Part shown: positions 8,745 to 17,547 of the stretch, one piece after another
Numbering within the stretch: position 1 is the stretch's first letter
How the letters are laid out: every line of letters starts with the position of its first letter
Source: Clostridiales bacterium
GTDB taxonomy: Bacteria > Bacillota_A > Clostridia > Christensenellales > Christensenellaceae
Reading direction: 5' to 3'
Assembly (NCBI GenBank): GCA_003149735.1
Contig: QANA01000018.1
Span: 1-38,094 of the forward strand
Length of the DNA stretch: 38,094 nucleotides
Notes under the pieces: model-generated
The model's input: only the letters and a program-made list of their open reading frames with translations
Database searches by the model: none
Told to the model about the DNA's origin: nothing
Program-made: the position numbers and the translations under genes

Positions 8745-9386
8745 ATGGATACCAAACAAATTCTGATTCAGGCTGGTAATCATGTAGCAGAGGCGCTTGC
8801 CAAGGTCGATCCTGCTCAGGTTGATGCTATGGCTAAGGGAATTGCGAAAGCAAAGCGTGTCTTTGTTTCCGGTTGGGGCCGTGCAGGCAATGTTGCCGGC
8901 ATTTTGGGCATGGATATGTCCCAGATTGGCAAAGTTGTATTCCGTGTAGGCGATAACAACACGCCTTCCATCCACGAGGGTGATATCCTTCTGGTAGTTT
9001 CCGGTTCCGGCAACACCAAGACGATCTCTATCATCGCTCAGGAAGCGAAAGACTTCGGTGCAGAAGTCGGTTTGATTTCCACCAGCGAGCAGTCCATTAT
9101 CGGTGAGATTGCCGATTACAACGTCGTAATCCCGCGCATTGAAACGCCCATGAATAAAATCATGGCTGCCAAGAGACCCGCTCGTGACCCCAAGTTCAAG
9201 AGCACTGCTGGTACTCGCGAAACGTATGATCTCACACCTGAAGAGAGAGAAGCTATCACGCTCGATCAGCTCGAGTTGACCTATCAGGCAGCTTTCGTCC
9301 TCAACGAAATCCTCCAGCACAAGGTTATGGAAGAAATCGGCGAGACTTTTGAAGCTATCCACTACTATCACAACAGCCTTGAGTAA
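8745..9386 (+). CDS. SIS-domain protein, 6-phospho-3-hexuloisomerase-like (copy 1)
   Basis: 213 aa. A single SIS (sugar isomerase) domain shows VFVSGWGRAGNV, the turn PSIHEGDILLVVSGSGNTKT (the SGSG phosphosugar loop) and ADYNVVIP. The C-terminus YHNSLE resembles the HANLE ending of 6-phospho-3-hexuloisomerase (PHI), which interconverts arabino-hexulose 6-phosphate and fructose 6-phosphate. Compared with PHI there is an extra stretch of about 30 residues (about 140-170) before the C-terminal helix. No hexulose-phosphate synthase is visible nearby, so the substrate may differ. Start ATG 8745 is 7 nt after AAAGGAG (8731-8737); the ATG at 8739 is too close. Co-transcribed with the second copy. 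Confidence 0.85.
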   Translation: MDTKQILIQAGNHVAEALAKVDPAQVDAMAKGIAKAKRVFVSGWGRAGNVAGILGMDMSQIGKVVFRVGDNNTPSIHEGDILLVVSGSGNTKTISIIAQEAKDFGAEVGLISTSEQSIIGEIADYNVVIPRIETPMNKIMAAKRPARDPKFKSTAGTRETYDLTPEEREAITLDQLELTYQAAFVLNEILQHKVMEEIGETFEAIHYYHNSLE

Positions 9387-9407
9387 GCGAAGGGGAGGAT
9401 ACTGAAT

Positions 9408-10043
9408 ATGTTAGATATTACCAAATTGCTGGCTTGCGCCGGTAACAATGTCGCAGAAACATTGAACAAAGTCGATCCCGCGCAGATTGAAGAAATCGCT
9501 TCGGCAATTGCTGAATCCAAGCGCGTATTCACTGCAGGCTGGGGCCGTGCAGGCAACGTAGTCCGTATTCTGGGTATGGATATGTCTCAGATCGGTATGC
9601 TGGTTTATTGCGTAGGCGATAACGGCACGCCTTCCATCCACCCCGGCGACATTCTGCTGATCAACTCCGGTTCCGGCAACACCAAGACGATTGCCGTTAT
9701 CGCACAGCAGGCAAAAGAGCAGGGCGCTAAAGTTGCTCTGATCTCCGGCGCTGCACCCGAAGATTCCATTATCGGCAAAATCGCTGATATCAATGTCACC
9801 GTTCCCAGACTCAAAAAGAACGATTTCCGTCCTCCTGTCAACAAGAACGTCAAGAACAAAGGCCTTGGCGAGCGCGTGGATTGGGGTCTGACCGCCGAGC
9901 AGAGAGAAGAGATGGCTTATGACGATGTAACTGGTTACTATGAATCCGCTTTCGCACTGAACGAAGTAATCCGTAAAGTTGTTATGGAGAAGATCGGTGC
10001 TAAGACTGAGGATATCATGTATTATCACAACAATCTGGAATAA
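9408..10043 (+). CDS. SIS-domain protein, 6-phospho-3-hexuloisomerase-like (copy 2)
   Basis: 211 aa and clearly a paralogue of the preceding gene. The two share VFxxGWGRAGNV, ILGMDMSQIG, PSIHxGDILL, SGSGNTKTI and the ending YYHNxLE, while the insert region (about residues 145-170, rich in Lys/Asn/Arg) differs. AGGGGAGG at 9391-9398 precedes ATG 9408. The gap to copy 1 is only 21 nt, so the two form one transcript. Side-by-side retention of both copies suggests a hetero-oligomer or two related substrates; that is inference. SIS domains form dimers or tetramers with the active site at subunit interfaces, which would allow mixed sites. Confidence 0.85.
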   Translation: MLDITKLLACAGNNVAETLNKVDPAQIEEIASAIAESKRVFTAGWGRAGNVVRILGMDMSQIGMLVYCVGDNGTPSIHPGDILLINSGSGNTKTIAVIAQQAKEQGAKVALISGAAPEDSIIGKIADINVTVPRLKKNDFRPPVNKNVKNKGLGERVDWGLTAEQREEMAYDDVTGYYESAFALNEVIRKVVMEKIGAKTEDIMYYHNNLE

Positions 10044-10061
10044 GCAATTTTTACGCAAACA

Positions 10062-10089
10062 AAACGCAGGCATTTTGCCTGCGTTTTTT
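10062..10089 (+). terminator. Terminator after the SIS operon (bidirectional)
   Basis: AAACGCAGGCA (10062-10072) pairs with TGCCTGCGTTT (10076-10086), followed by T's to 10089. The other strand also has T's after the stem, so it may also end the decayed DUF3795 gene. Confidence 0.9.
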
Positions 10090-10416
10090 AATTTTCTTTT
10101 TTATCCTTTTCGGCAGAACAATTTGCCTTTTGTTCCATTATGCTTCGATATTGTTTGGTAAGCTCCGGCAATTCCTTTTCCAGGGCATCAGGCTTTCCGC
10201 TTTTTCACAGGGGAACTTGATGCATAGCCCACAAAATAATGCTTCATGCTCCTTTGCACAGGCATGTATTTTGCACCTGCCCAATTCAGTTCACTCTGGA
10301 ACATACCCATCCGCTTCCCGGCAACCTGCACATTAGCCTTCTTTCTTCTTCCAACAATCAGCACAACATTCTCCACAGGCTGTAATTACAGAAAAATCAA
10401 TTTTACCTTGTTTCAT
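10088..10416 (-). pseudogene. Decayed DUF3795 cysteine-rich protein gene
   Basis: Reading from ATG 10416 on the minus strand gives CGECCADCWKKKEG, a TAA stop (10335-10333), CAGCREADGYVPE, a TGA stop (10293-10291), then TELGRCKIHACAKEHEALF followed by CGLC.KFPCEK. This order of cysteine pairs is the pattern of DUF3795 proteins, which are small putative metal-binding proteins of unknown function. The TGA stands where relatives have Trp (TGG). After FPCEKAE the frame is lost, and a third register continues as LEKELPELTKQYRSIMEQ to a stop at 10088. Two nonsense mutations and at least one frameshift make this a pseudogene. It lies between the SIS terminator and the prs terminator. Confidence 0.75.
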
Positions 10417-10440
10417 TTCTCTTCCTTTATTTTTGTATTA

Positions 10441-10472
10441 AGAAAAACAAGCGGTCATTACAATGACCGCTT
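10441..10472 (-). terminator. prs: Terminator after prs
   Basis: AAGCGGTCATT (10449-10459) pairs with AATGACCGCTT (10462-10472); on the minus strand it is followed by TTGTTTTTCTT. It lies about 70 nt past the prs stop. Confidence 0.8.
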
Positions 10473-10541
10473 TCAATTACTGCTTTTTGAAAATATGCAT
10501 CGCACGCTACTACAATGCCTACCCCCAAAAATAACAGTTTC

Positions 10542-11531
10542 TTATTTATCTGATTCTTCCAATACTTTCTCCGGCACCTTGGCAAACAACGGACTGACAG
10601 AAACACGATCATGAATTCTGGAAACTGCCTCTGCAAACAAGGGCGCTGCTGAAACAGTAACCATCTTTGCGCTGTCTGCCGTATAGGGATTTTCAACCGT
10701 ATCCGTACTGATCACCAGCTCAATCGGGCTTTCTTCAATACGTTTAACGCCCGATTCTCTCAAGATGTTATGTCCCAGGCAAGCTACAATGCGCTTTGCT
10801 CCTTTTGTTTTCAAAACATTGGCAATATCAATCAGTGTACCGCCGGAAATGCTGAAGTCATCTACAATCAGGCAATCCTTCCCATCTACCTCGCCAATAA
10901 GTTCCAGAATTTTTGCCTTCTCATCATGCGCTACACGGGTCTTATCACCAATTGCTACCGGTGTTCCCAGATAATCCGCATATTTTCTAGCTGTTTTCGC
11001 AAAACCTGCATCAGGAGATACGACCACCAAATTGCTTACATCTACATATTTTTTGACACTTTCGCAGAGCAAAGGCAACGAATAGAGATGATCGGATGGA
11101 ATCCGGAAGAACCCCTGAATCTGCGGTGCATGCAAATCCATCGTAATAAAACGATCTGCACCGACAACTTCAATACAATCTGCACACACTCTGGCTCGGA
11201 TGGATACTCTGGGCTCATCCTTCTTATCGCCTTTGGCATAGCCAAAGTAAGGTACAATTACCGTGATAGAGCTGGCACTCGCCCGCTTGAATGCATCAAT
11301 CCAGAAAAGAATTTCAACCAGTTCATTATTCGGATCCATACCAATTGGCTGAACCAGATACACGTCACTATTTCTCACTGTTTCTTTAATGCGGACAAAG
11401 ATATTGCCGTCAGAGAAATGTATGACTTCAGAGTTGCCCAGTTCTGTCCCAAGATAGTTGCACATTTTCTTTGCAAAGCTATGGCCCGTCTTGCCTGCAA
11501 AGATTTTTACATTTCCTTGTTCACTATGCAT
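10542..11531 (-). CDS. prs: Ribose-phosphate pyrophosphokinase (PRPP synthetase)
   Basis: 329 aa. Transfers pyrophosphate from ATP to ribose 5-phosphate, giving PRPP for purine, pyrimidine, NAD, His and Trp synthesis. It shows the ATP-site segment YFGYAKGDKK, the MDLHAPQIQGFF catalytic/Mg segment, the flexible loop GDKTR (Lys and Arg retained) and the ribose-phosphate loop LIVDDFSISGGT. Two segments differ from textbook enzymes: KGDKKDEPR in place of the usual RQDRK stretch, and SISGGT in place of DTGGT. It therefore belongs to a divergent subgroup. The start ATG follows GGGAGATATAAC. It has its own promoter and lies downstream of the PHP gene. Its product feeds hpt, encoded 3 kb away. Confidence 0.95.
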   Translation of the reverse strand: MHSEQGNVKIFAGKTGHSFAKKMCNYLGTELGNSEVIHFSDGNIFVRIKETVRNSDVYLVQPIGMDPNNELVEILFWIDAFKRASASSITVIVPYFGYAKGDKKDEPRVSIRARVCADCIEVVGADRFITMDLHAPQIQGFFRIPSDHLYSLPLLCESVKKYVDVSNLVVVSPDAGFAKTARKYADYLGTPVAIGDKTRVAHDEKAKILELIGEVDGKDCLIVDDFSISGGTLIDIANVLKTKGAKRIVACLGHNILRESGVKRIEESPIELVISTDTVENPYTADSAKMVTVSAAPLFAEAVSRIHDRVSVSPLFAKVPEKVLEESDK

Positions 11532-11554
11532 GTTATATCTCCCATAGGTTCTAA

Positions 11555-11604
11555 TATCAAAACTTTGATAAATTTATCATATCACAGCAAGGCAAAACTA
11601 TCAA
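11555..11604 (-). promoter_or_regulatory. prs: prs promoter with two overlapping palindromes
   Basis: On the minus strand TTGATA (11604-11599), 17 nt, TATGAT (11581-11576), with a start site near 11569. Two perfect palindromes share a half-site and cover the start-site region: TGATAAATTTATCA (11566-11579) and TATCAAA-AC-TTTGATA (11555-11570). They could bind a regulator; none is identified. Confidence 0.6.
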
Positions 11605-11616
11605 CATAAACAGCGC

Positions 11617-12456
11617 TTAACCCTGCTTTTTTTCAAAAATCTCATGAATTCCGCGCAGCAGCAGCGGGTGTCCTTCTCCTCTGCATTCTTTCCCCAAATA
11701 GGTAGAAGGGCGTATATGTCCATGATAGTCGCTTCCCTGCGTGACAAACAGCCCATACTTTTCTGCCAATGCACAAAAGTACGCGCATTCCGCATCATCG
11801 TGTTCGGGATAAAAAGCTTCTATTCCGGCGAGTCCGACCGCTTTCATTTGAGAAATCAGCGCATCAAAATCCGCAGCATAGGTGAACTTCGGGTGAGCCA
11901 GCACCGGCAGACCGCCAGCTGCCCGCCCTGCGGATAAAATTTGTTCCCAGCTCACACCACGGCGCGGTACATATCCCGGGCAACCGACTTTCAGATATTT
12001 GCGAAAAGCCTCATCTACAGAAGCGGCTTCTCCTGCCTCCACCAGAGCCAATGCAATATGCGGCCTGCCCGGCACACCGTTTGCCGCAAAGCGCCGAACC
12101 TGTTCGTGCGTGATCCCGAATCCCAGATCTATCAGTTTTTGCGTCATTTCTGCGATTCTGCTGCTGCGCCTTTTGGCCAGTTCTGTCATCAGAGCACAAA
12201 ATTCCGCATTTTGCAAATCCGCTCCATAGATCAGAATGTGCATTTCCTTTTCACTATTCGCCGAAAATTCAATACCACTGACCGTCTTAATCCCTTGCTT
12301 TTGTGCTTCCGTCGCAAAGGCTGCTACCCCGGCAATCGTATCATGGTCTGTTAATACAGCATACTCCAGGCCCTGTTCAGCACATTGCCGCACAATTTCC
12401 TCCGGCTTATCCGTTCCATCGGAAGCTGTGGAATGCATATGCAGATCTATTTTCAT
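11617..12456 (-). CDS. PHP-domain phosphoesterase (YciV/RNase AM-like)
   Basis: 279 aa from ATG 12456. Metal ligands of the PHP fold appear in order: HMHS near residue 7, TDHDT (about 40), GIEFS (about 64), EMHILIYG (about 73), LAHPKF (about 190) and the late QGSDYHG. Length and motif order match the family of 3',5'-nucleotide bisphosphate phosphatase / RNase AM (YciV, once called TrpH), which hydrolyses pAp-type nucleotides and trims RNA 5' ends. Exact substrate is inference. AAAGGAG (12464-12470) is 7 nt before ATG 12456 and 4 nt before ATG 12459; the former is preferred. The gene ends just before the prs promoter. Confidence 0.85.
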   Translation of the reverse strand: MKIDLHMHSTASDGTDKPEEIVRQCAEQGLEYAVLTDHDTIAGVAAFATEAQKQGIKTVSGIEFSANSEKEMHILIYGADLQNAEFCALMTELAKRRSSRIAEMTQKLIDLGFGITHEQVRRFAANGVPGRPHIALALVEAGEAASVDEAFRKYLKVGCPGYVPRRGVSWEQILSAGRAAGGLPVLAHPKFTYAADFDALISQMKAVGLAGIEAFYPEHDDAECAYFCALAEKYGLFVTQGSDYHGHIRPSTYLGKECRGEGHPLLLRGIHEIFEKKQG

Positions 12457-12519
12457 CATCGTGCTCCTTTCTGTTGTCTTTTTACCCTCTTTTTTGTTCT
12501 TTTAATCAATTTGTTTTAT

Positions 12520-12551
12520 AAAAAAGGAGCAGAATTAAATTCTGCTCCTTT
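12520..12551 (-). terminator. Terminator of the tilS-hpt-ftsH operon
   Basis: AAAGGAGCAGAAT (from 12523) is complementary to ATTCTGCTCCTTT (to 12551) with a tiny A-rich loop. On the minus strand it is followed by a T-run. It overlaps the end of ftsH closely (stop at 12555). Confidence 0.85.
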
Positions 12552-12554
12552 CAT

Positions 12555-14432
12555 TCATGTTGTTTCCTGAACAGAGAAAATGCTTTCTCTCTCAAAAATT
12601 TCCTCAAACTCTTCTCCGGAAATCTTTTCTTTTTCCATCAGCACTTTGGCAATTTCATGCAATTTTTGCATATTGGTTTGCAGAATTTCTTTTGCCCGAT
12701 CCATGCAGAATACCAGCTGCTTTTTCAATTCTGCATCAATCTGTGCCGCCACTTCTTCGCTGCAGGTTTTCGACTGAACCAGCTCTTTACCCAGGAATAC
12801 TTCCTGATTATTGCCGTGGAAAACCGGTCCGACGGCATCGTTCATACCATATTTTACAATCATCGCCCGCGCCATATTCGTTGCCCGCTCGATATCATTG
12901 CTGGCCCCGGTGGTAATATCGCCCAATACCAACGATTCTGCCGCTCTTCCGCCCAGCATCATCGTCATTTCATCTACCATTTTGGATTTAAAATAATGGC
13001 TCTCGTCCTCATTGGGCAATGTCATCGTATAACCGGCTGCCATACCGCGGGGAATTATGGAAATTTCGTGCACCGGATCGCAGTGCGGCAAAACTTTCGC
13101 ACAAATCGCATGACCAACCTCATGATAAGCTGTCACCATTTTATCTTTTTCAGTCATCACGCGGCTCTTTTTCTCCGGGCCTGCGATTACACGGGTAATC
13201 GCCTCTTCCACTTCTGCCATGGAAATTTCCTGTTTTTTAAATCTGGCTGCCAGAATTGCCGCTTCATTCAGCACATTTTCCAGATCAGCTCCCGAAAAGC
13301 CGGGTGTGCGTTTTGCAATCACTTTCAAATCCACATCCGAACCCAGGGGTTTGCCTTTGGAATGTACTTTCAGGATCTCTTCTCTTCCTTTGACATCCGG
13401 CACATTGACGACAATCTGACGGTCGAATCTTCCTGCGCGCAGCAAAGCCGGGTCAAGAATATCCACACGGTTGGTTGCAGCCAGTACAATAATGCCTTCA
13501 TTGACGATAAAGCCATCCATCTCTACCAACAGCTGGTTGAGCGTCTGTTCCCGTTCATCATGGCCACCGCCCAGGCCAGCTCCTCTCTGACGACCGACCG
13601 CATCAATCTCATCAATAAAAATAATACAGGGTGCATTCTTTTTTGCATTGTCAAACAGATCGCGGACGCGTGCTGCACCCATACCTACAAACATTTCCAC
13701 AAAGTCGGAACCGGTAATGCTGAAGAAAGGAATTTTTGCTTCTCCCGCCACCGCCTTTGCCAGCAGCGTTTTACCGCAACCGGGCGGCCCAACCAGCAAA
13801 ACGCCTTTGGGGATACGTGCACCAAATTTGGTAAACTGTTTGGGGTTCTTCAAAAACTGTACAATCTCTTCCAGTTCTGCTTTTTCCTCATCGGCTCCAG
13901 CCACATCTGCAAAAGTCTTATTGACATTTTCGCCCATGGTCATCTTGGCGCGGCTTTTGCCGTAATTCATGCCTTTGCCGCCGCCTTGTGCCTGGCGGTA
14001 CATCATATACCACAGCGCGCCCATCAATAAAATGGGAACCAGATAAGGCAATATCACATCTATCCAAATAGAATTATCCTGTACCTTCTGATAAACGATA
14101 TTTACTTCGCTTTCCGCAAGGCTTTCCACGCCCAAAGCTGCTTTCAGGTCAATATCAATCTGATAGTAGGAAGGCAGATATACATAATAGTCATATTTTT
14201 TAGGAAAAGCTTCCTTCTTGATCGCCGTATCCTTTTTCAAAGCCACCGCTTCATAACCTACGATCGTAATATCCGTAATCTCTCCGGACTCCACTTTTTT
14301 CAAGAATTCCGTATATCCCAAAACGGCGTCTTTTTGATTATCCGTGTTGACTACCGACTGCGCTACCAGAAAGATTGCCAGAATCAGCAGCAGGTAAATC
14401 AATGGGCCGCGAACAAACTTTTTCAAACTCAA
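12555..14432 (-). CDS. ftsH: ATP-dependent zinc metalloprotease FtsH
   Basis: 625 aa, full length. A membrane-bound AAA+ protease that unfolds and degrades damaged membrane proteins and regulators. N-terminal membrane helix ([16 protein letters not shown]), an extracellular domain, a second helix (about residue 125, [19 protein letters not shown]), Walker [10 protein letters not shown], Walker [13 protein letters not shown], the second region of homology with ATNR..LLR.GRFDR, and the zinc site HEVGH. The start codon is TTG: 14432 lies 4 nt after AAAGGAGGAG, and a second TTG at 14426, giving MKKFVRGPL as in relatives, is equally plausible. It is the last gene of the tilS-hpt-ftsH operon, an order conserved across Firmicutes. 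Confidence 0.98.
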   Translation of the reverse strand: MSLKKFVRGPLIYLLLILAIFLVAQSVVNTDNQKDAVLGYTEFLKKVESGEITDITIVGYEAVALKKDTAIKKEAFPKKYDYYVYLPSYYQIDIDLKAALGVESLAESEVNIVYQKVQDNSIWIDVILPYLVPILLMGALWYMMYRQAQGGGKGMNYGKSRAKMTMGENVNKTFADVAGADEEKAELEEIVQFLKNPKQFTKFGARIPKGVLLVGPPGCGKTLLAKAVAGEAKIPFFSITGSDFVEMFVGMGAARVRDLFDNAKKNAPCIIFIDEIDAVGRQRGAGLGGGHDEREQTLNQLLVEMDGFIVNEGIIVLAATNRVDILDPALLRAGRFDRQIVVNVPDVKGREEILKVHSKGKPLGSDVDLKVIAKRTPGFSGADLENVLNEAAILAARFKKQEISMAEVEEAITRVIAGPEKKSRVMTEKDKMVTAYHEVGHAICAKVLPHCDPVHEISIIPRGMAAGYTMTLPNEDESHYFKSKMVDEMTMMLGGRAAESLVLGDITTGASNDIERATNMARAMIVKYGMNDAVGPVFHGNNQEVFLGKELVQSKTCSEEVAAQIDAELKKQLVFCMDRAKEILQTNMQKLHEIAKVLMEKEKISGEEFEEIFERESIFSVQETT

Positions 14433-14462
14433 TACTCCTCCTTTATGGCTTACAAATCTTTG

Positions 14463-15020
14463 TTATACGCTATATATTTCAGGTTTCAATGTCCCCACAA
14501 ATTTCAGGTTGCGATATTTCCCGGCATAATCCAGCCCATACCCAACCAAAAATTTATCCGGCACATCAAATCCCACATAATCTGCCTGAATGGGTGCTTC
14601 CCGGCGTTCCTTCTTATCCAGCAGACAGCAGCACCGCACGCTCCTGGCGCCCCGCTTATGGAACAACTCTTTCAGTGCACAAAGCGTATTGCCGGAATCA
14701 ATAATATCTTCCACAATCAACACATCTTTTCCCGCAATATCCGCTTCCAAATCATAAAGCATGCGCACATTCCCTGAGCTCTTTGTCCCCGCACCATAAC
14801 TGGAAACGCGGATAAAATTCATTTCCAACGGAATATCCAGTTCCATAATCAAGTTAATATAAAAAATTGCCGCACCGTTCAGCACACCGACCATGATAAA
14901 ATCTTTTCCGGCATAATCCTCCGCGATCTGCCCTGCAATTTCTTTCACTCTGGCCGCTATATGCGTCTCGCTCAGAATCACTTCCTCAATATCCCGTTCC
15001 AGTAAACTTCCTGTTTCCAT
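14463..15020 (-). CDS. hpt: Hypoxanthine phosphoribosyltransferase
   Basis: 185 aa. Salvages hypoxanthine and guanine by joining them to PRPP, forming IMP and GMP. Motifs: MVGVLNGAAIF (PPi loop region), SSYGAGTKSSG (flexible loop with Ser-Tyr), the PRPP loop VLIVEDIIDSGNT with two acidic residues, and the purine-binding YVGFDVPDKFLVGYGLD. Start ATG 15020 is preceded by GGAGAAAAAAT. It lies 15 nt after tilS and 30 nt before ftsH, in the same transcript. Confidence 0.97.
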   Translation of the reverse strand: METGSLLERDIEEVILSETHIAARVKEIAGQIAEDYAGKDFIMVGVLNGAAIFYINLIMELDIPLEMNFIRVSSYGAGTKSSGNVRMLYDLEADIAGKDVLIVEDIIDSGNTLCALKELFHKRGARSVRCCCLLDKKERREAPIQADYVGFDVPDKFLVGYGLDYAGKYRNLKFVGTLKPEIYSV

Positions 15021-15035
15021 ATTTTTTCTCCGCCC

Positions 15036-16412
15036 TTAGGGTCTGATATATTGTACCTCATAGATATGCCGGGTATGCGGCTGCACGCGCAGTGTTTCGC
15101 TCAAGCTATGCCCGATGATCCACAACACTTCTTTGCCACAGCACAACAAAAGTTGCTGTTCCCGCTGTTCCCGTGGAATCTTGCGATCTATAAACCATTC
15201 TTTCAGTTTCTGACTTCCCTGCACACCAAAAGGCCGAAACAAATCCCCTTCCTGCCGTGTGCGCAGCATACAGTTCTGCGGCAGTTTTTGCGCATCAATA
15301 TATTGGCATAAACTCTGCCTTGGAGGAAAACTGTTCGGCCTTTCTGCCGGCCGAATCAACAGCCGTCCACCGTCCGGCAACAAATTTTCTCCCGGCTGAA
15401 TGCACATCGGCTCCATCTTATCTATTGTATACATTTTTGGAGAAAGAATCAACAAACCATAGTTGACCTGTGCAAAAAAAATGCCGGGCAAAGAAAATAT
15501 TTTTCCTGTCTCTCCCTGCTCTGCCAATCGTTCCAGCTGCTCTATCGCGGCACTGCCAACATCTTGCAGCGTCCCTGTACAGCGGTGCACAGCCATACGC
15601 AGCACCCGCCGGCGCATGGCAGCCGGCAGCAGCCGCAGTTCTTCAATTTGCAAAATAATTCTGCCCTGCTGTTCCTGCGCAATGGCCGCATATTCTCTCA
15701 ACGTATATTCTGTCAAAAGCTGTTGTTCCTCTTCCAACAGGCGCCCCGCACGGGCAATGGCATCGCTTACTTCCGGATTCAGTTTACGCATTTGCGGCAA
15801 AAGCTGCAGTCGCAGAAAATTGCGGCTGTAATGCAAATCCTCATTCGTACTGTCCTGCCGAAATGCAATGCCATGTTCGGCAGCATATGCTTCGATCTGT
15901 TTACGGGGAACATCCAAAAGCGGGCGAATAATCCCATCCTCCCGCAAATATGGCATCGCACATAAACCTTGCGGTCCGCTGCCCCGGATCAGATGCAGCA
16001 AAAAGGTTTCCGCCAGGTCATCCTTATGATGCGCAACTGCCACTCGGTCAATTCCCTGTTCCCGACAGCAACGCGCAAAAAAATCATAGCGCAATCTCCG
16101 AGCGGTATCTTCCAGATTTTTCCCCTGTTCCTGAGCTATTTGCAGTGCATTGCCCCGTTCAACAAAAAGCGGTATTCCCAATTTTGCACAGGTTTCCTGT
16201 ACAAAACGCATATCTTCTTCCGATTGTGCTCCACGGATACCGTGCTCATAATGCAGTGCACTTAATCGAAAGCCGCATGGCAGCTGCAGGCGATGCAACA
16301 CGTGCAGCAATACCATGGAATCTGCCCCACCGCTTACTGCGACCGCCACCTGCTGCCCGCACTCGATCAATCTGTGCCGTATAATGGTAGATTCTACAAT
16401 TTTTTCTATCAT
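15036..16412 (-). CDS. tilS: tRNA(Ile)-lysidine synthase
   Basis: 458 aa. Uses ATP and lysine to convert C34 of the CAU-anticodon tRNA to lysidine, so that it reads AUA as isoleucine; essential in most bacteria. The PP-loop motif AVSGGADSM is at about residue 25, followed by the HYEHGIRG and VAHHKDDLAETFLLHLIRG segments typical of TilS. C-terminal domains include LFRPFGVQGSQKLKEWFIDRK (the TilS C-terminal signature). The start ATG 16412 has only a weak ribosome site (AAAGGC). It is the first gene of the tilS-hpt-ftsH operon and diverges from kdgK across a 179-nt gap in which no strong promoter could be fixed. Confidence 0.97.
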   Translation of the reverse strand: MIEKIVESTIIRHRLIECGQQVAVAVSGGADSMVLLHVLHRLQLPCGFRLSALHYEHGIRGAQSEEDMRFVQETCAKLGIPLFVERGNALQIAQEQGKNLEDTARRLRYDFFARCCREQGIDRVAVAHHKDDLAETFLLHLIRGSGPQGLCAMPYLREDGIIRPLLDVPRKQIEAYAAEHGIAFRQDSTNEDLHYSRNFLRLQLLPQMRKLNPEVSDAIARAGRLLEEEQQLLTEYTLREYAAIAQEQQGRIILQIEELRLLPAAMRRRVLRMAVHRCTGTLQDVGSAAIEQLERLAEQGETGKIFSLPGIFFAQVNYGLLILSPKMYTIDKMEPMCIQPGENLLPDGGRLLIRPAERPNSFPPRQSLCQYIDAQKLPQNCMLRTRQEGDLFRPFGVQGSQKLKEWFIDRKIPREQREQQLLLCCGKEVLWIIGHSLSETLRVQPHTRHIYEVQYIRP

Positions 16413-16591
16413 AATAGCCTTTATTTTACGCGTTGTTTCCGTACTTTACAATACCTGGGATAATAAACAAATTATGAATTAAATGCTTTTCTTAAAATTT
16501 CACCGGCAAATCCATCGGCAGGGCTGTTTTTTCTCCTATTCCCATGATACACTGTATTTAAATTCTTTTATATTCTGATAAGGAGGGTTTC

Positions 16592-17545
16592 ATGGATTAC
16601 AGCAAAATTCTACTGGTGGGGGAGCCCATGTGCCTCTTTCGCTCCAATGAAGAGGGCGTTCCCCTTTTTCAGGTCAGCCAATACAGCACAGGTATCGCCG
16701 GCGCAGAATTGAACGTCGCCATTGGCCTCACCCGCCTTGGGCACCAGGCCACTTATGTCACCAAAGTGGGAAACGACCCCTTTGGCCATATGATCGCTTC
16801 ACAGCTGGAAAAAACGGGCATCAGTACTCGCTTTTTCTCTTTTTCTGATACACACCGCACCGGTTTGGTCTTTAAGGAAAAGGTCTCTTGCGGAGATCCT
16901 GAAATTTTCTATATCCGCGCCGGTTCCGCCGCTTCTACCCTCTCACCGGCAGATATCAAATCCATCGACTTTTCCGATTACTCTGCCATTCATATGACCG
17001 GTATTCTTCCTGCGCTCTCCGAATCCTGCCGGCAGACAGCCTTTCGCCTAAAGGAAAAAGCACAGCAGGCAGGGTTGCTCGTCTCCTTTGATCCCAACCT
17101 GCGTCCTCAGCTATGGCCAAGTACCGAAGCCATGCGTGAATTCATGCATGCATTTGCCGCAGGCTGCGACCTTTTTTTCCCGGGCATTGGTGAAGCGCAG
17201 CTGTTGACCGGCCTTAGCGATCCGGCCGCAATTTTGGATTTCTACTGCAAGCTCGGGGCAAAGACTGTAATTTTGAAAGATGGAAGCAAGGGAGCGCATT
17301 ACCAAAACGCACAAGAACGTGGCACAGTTGCCGGTTTTCAGGTAGAAGTAATAGATACCGTGGGTGCCGGAGACGGCTTTGCTGCCGGAACATTGAGCGG
17401 CTTATTGGAAAAATTACCTTTGCCTGAGGCAATCCGCCGCGGCAATGCCATAGGTGCACGCCAGATTACTGTCCCCGGCGACAACGAAGGTCTTCCGACT
17501 CGCGAACAACTGCAGCAATTTTTCAATCAACATCAGGAGGCTTAA
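16592..17545 (+). CDS. kdgK: 2-dehydro-3-deoxygluconokinase (PfkB family)
   Basis: 317 aa. Phosphorylates 2-keto-3-deoxygluconate to KDPG with ATP, the step before aldol cleavage in pectin/hexuronate breakdown. Motifs: VGEPM at the N-terminus (KdgK typical), GIAGAELNVAIGLTRLG, the sugar-contact region YIRAGSAAS, SFDPNLRPQLW, and the ATP-site/catalytic-base signature DTVGAGDGFAAG (Asp near 250). AAGGAGG just upstream supports ATG 16592. The aldolase follows after 2 nt, so the pair forms a small operon. No uronate transporter or isomerase is in the window. Confidence 0.93.
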   Translation: MDYSKILLVGEPMCLFRSNEEGVPLFQVSQYSTGIAGAELNVAIGLTRLGHQATYVTKVGNDPFGHMIASQLEKTGISTRFFSFSDTHRTGLVFKEKVSCGDPEIFYIRAGSAASTLSPADIKSIDFSDYSAIHMTGILPALSESCRQTAFRLKEKAQQAGLLVSFDPNLRPQLWPSTEAMREFMHAFAAGCDLFFPGIGEAQLLTGLSDPAAILDFYCKLGAKTVILKDGSKGAHYQNAQERGTVAGFQVEVIDTVGAGDGFAAGTLSGLLEKLPLPEAIRRGNAIGARQITVPGDNEGLPTREQLQQFFNQHQEA

Positions 17546-17547
17546 AA

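Noticed and set aside
10291..10335. TGA read as tryptophan (recoding) in the DUF3795 gene
   Set aside because: An additional in-frame TAA and a frameshift lie in the same gene, and other genes here end with TGA normally. Decay is simpler.
12657..14030. Long open frame (457 codons) on the plus strand
   Set aside because: It lies entirely antisense to ftsH, whose motifs are intact; the antisense protein is rich in His, Cys and Phe as expected for a codon shadow and has no ribosome site.
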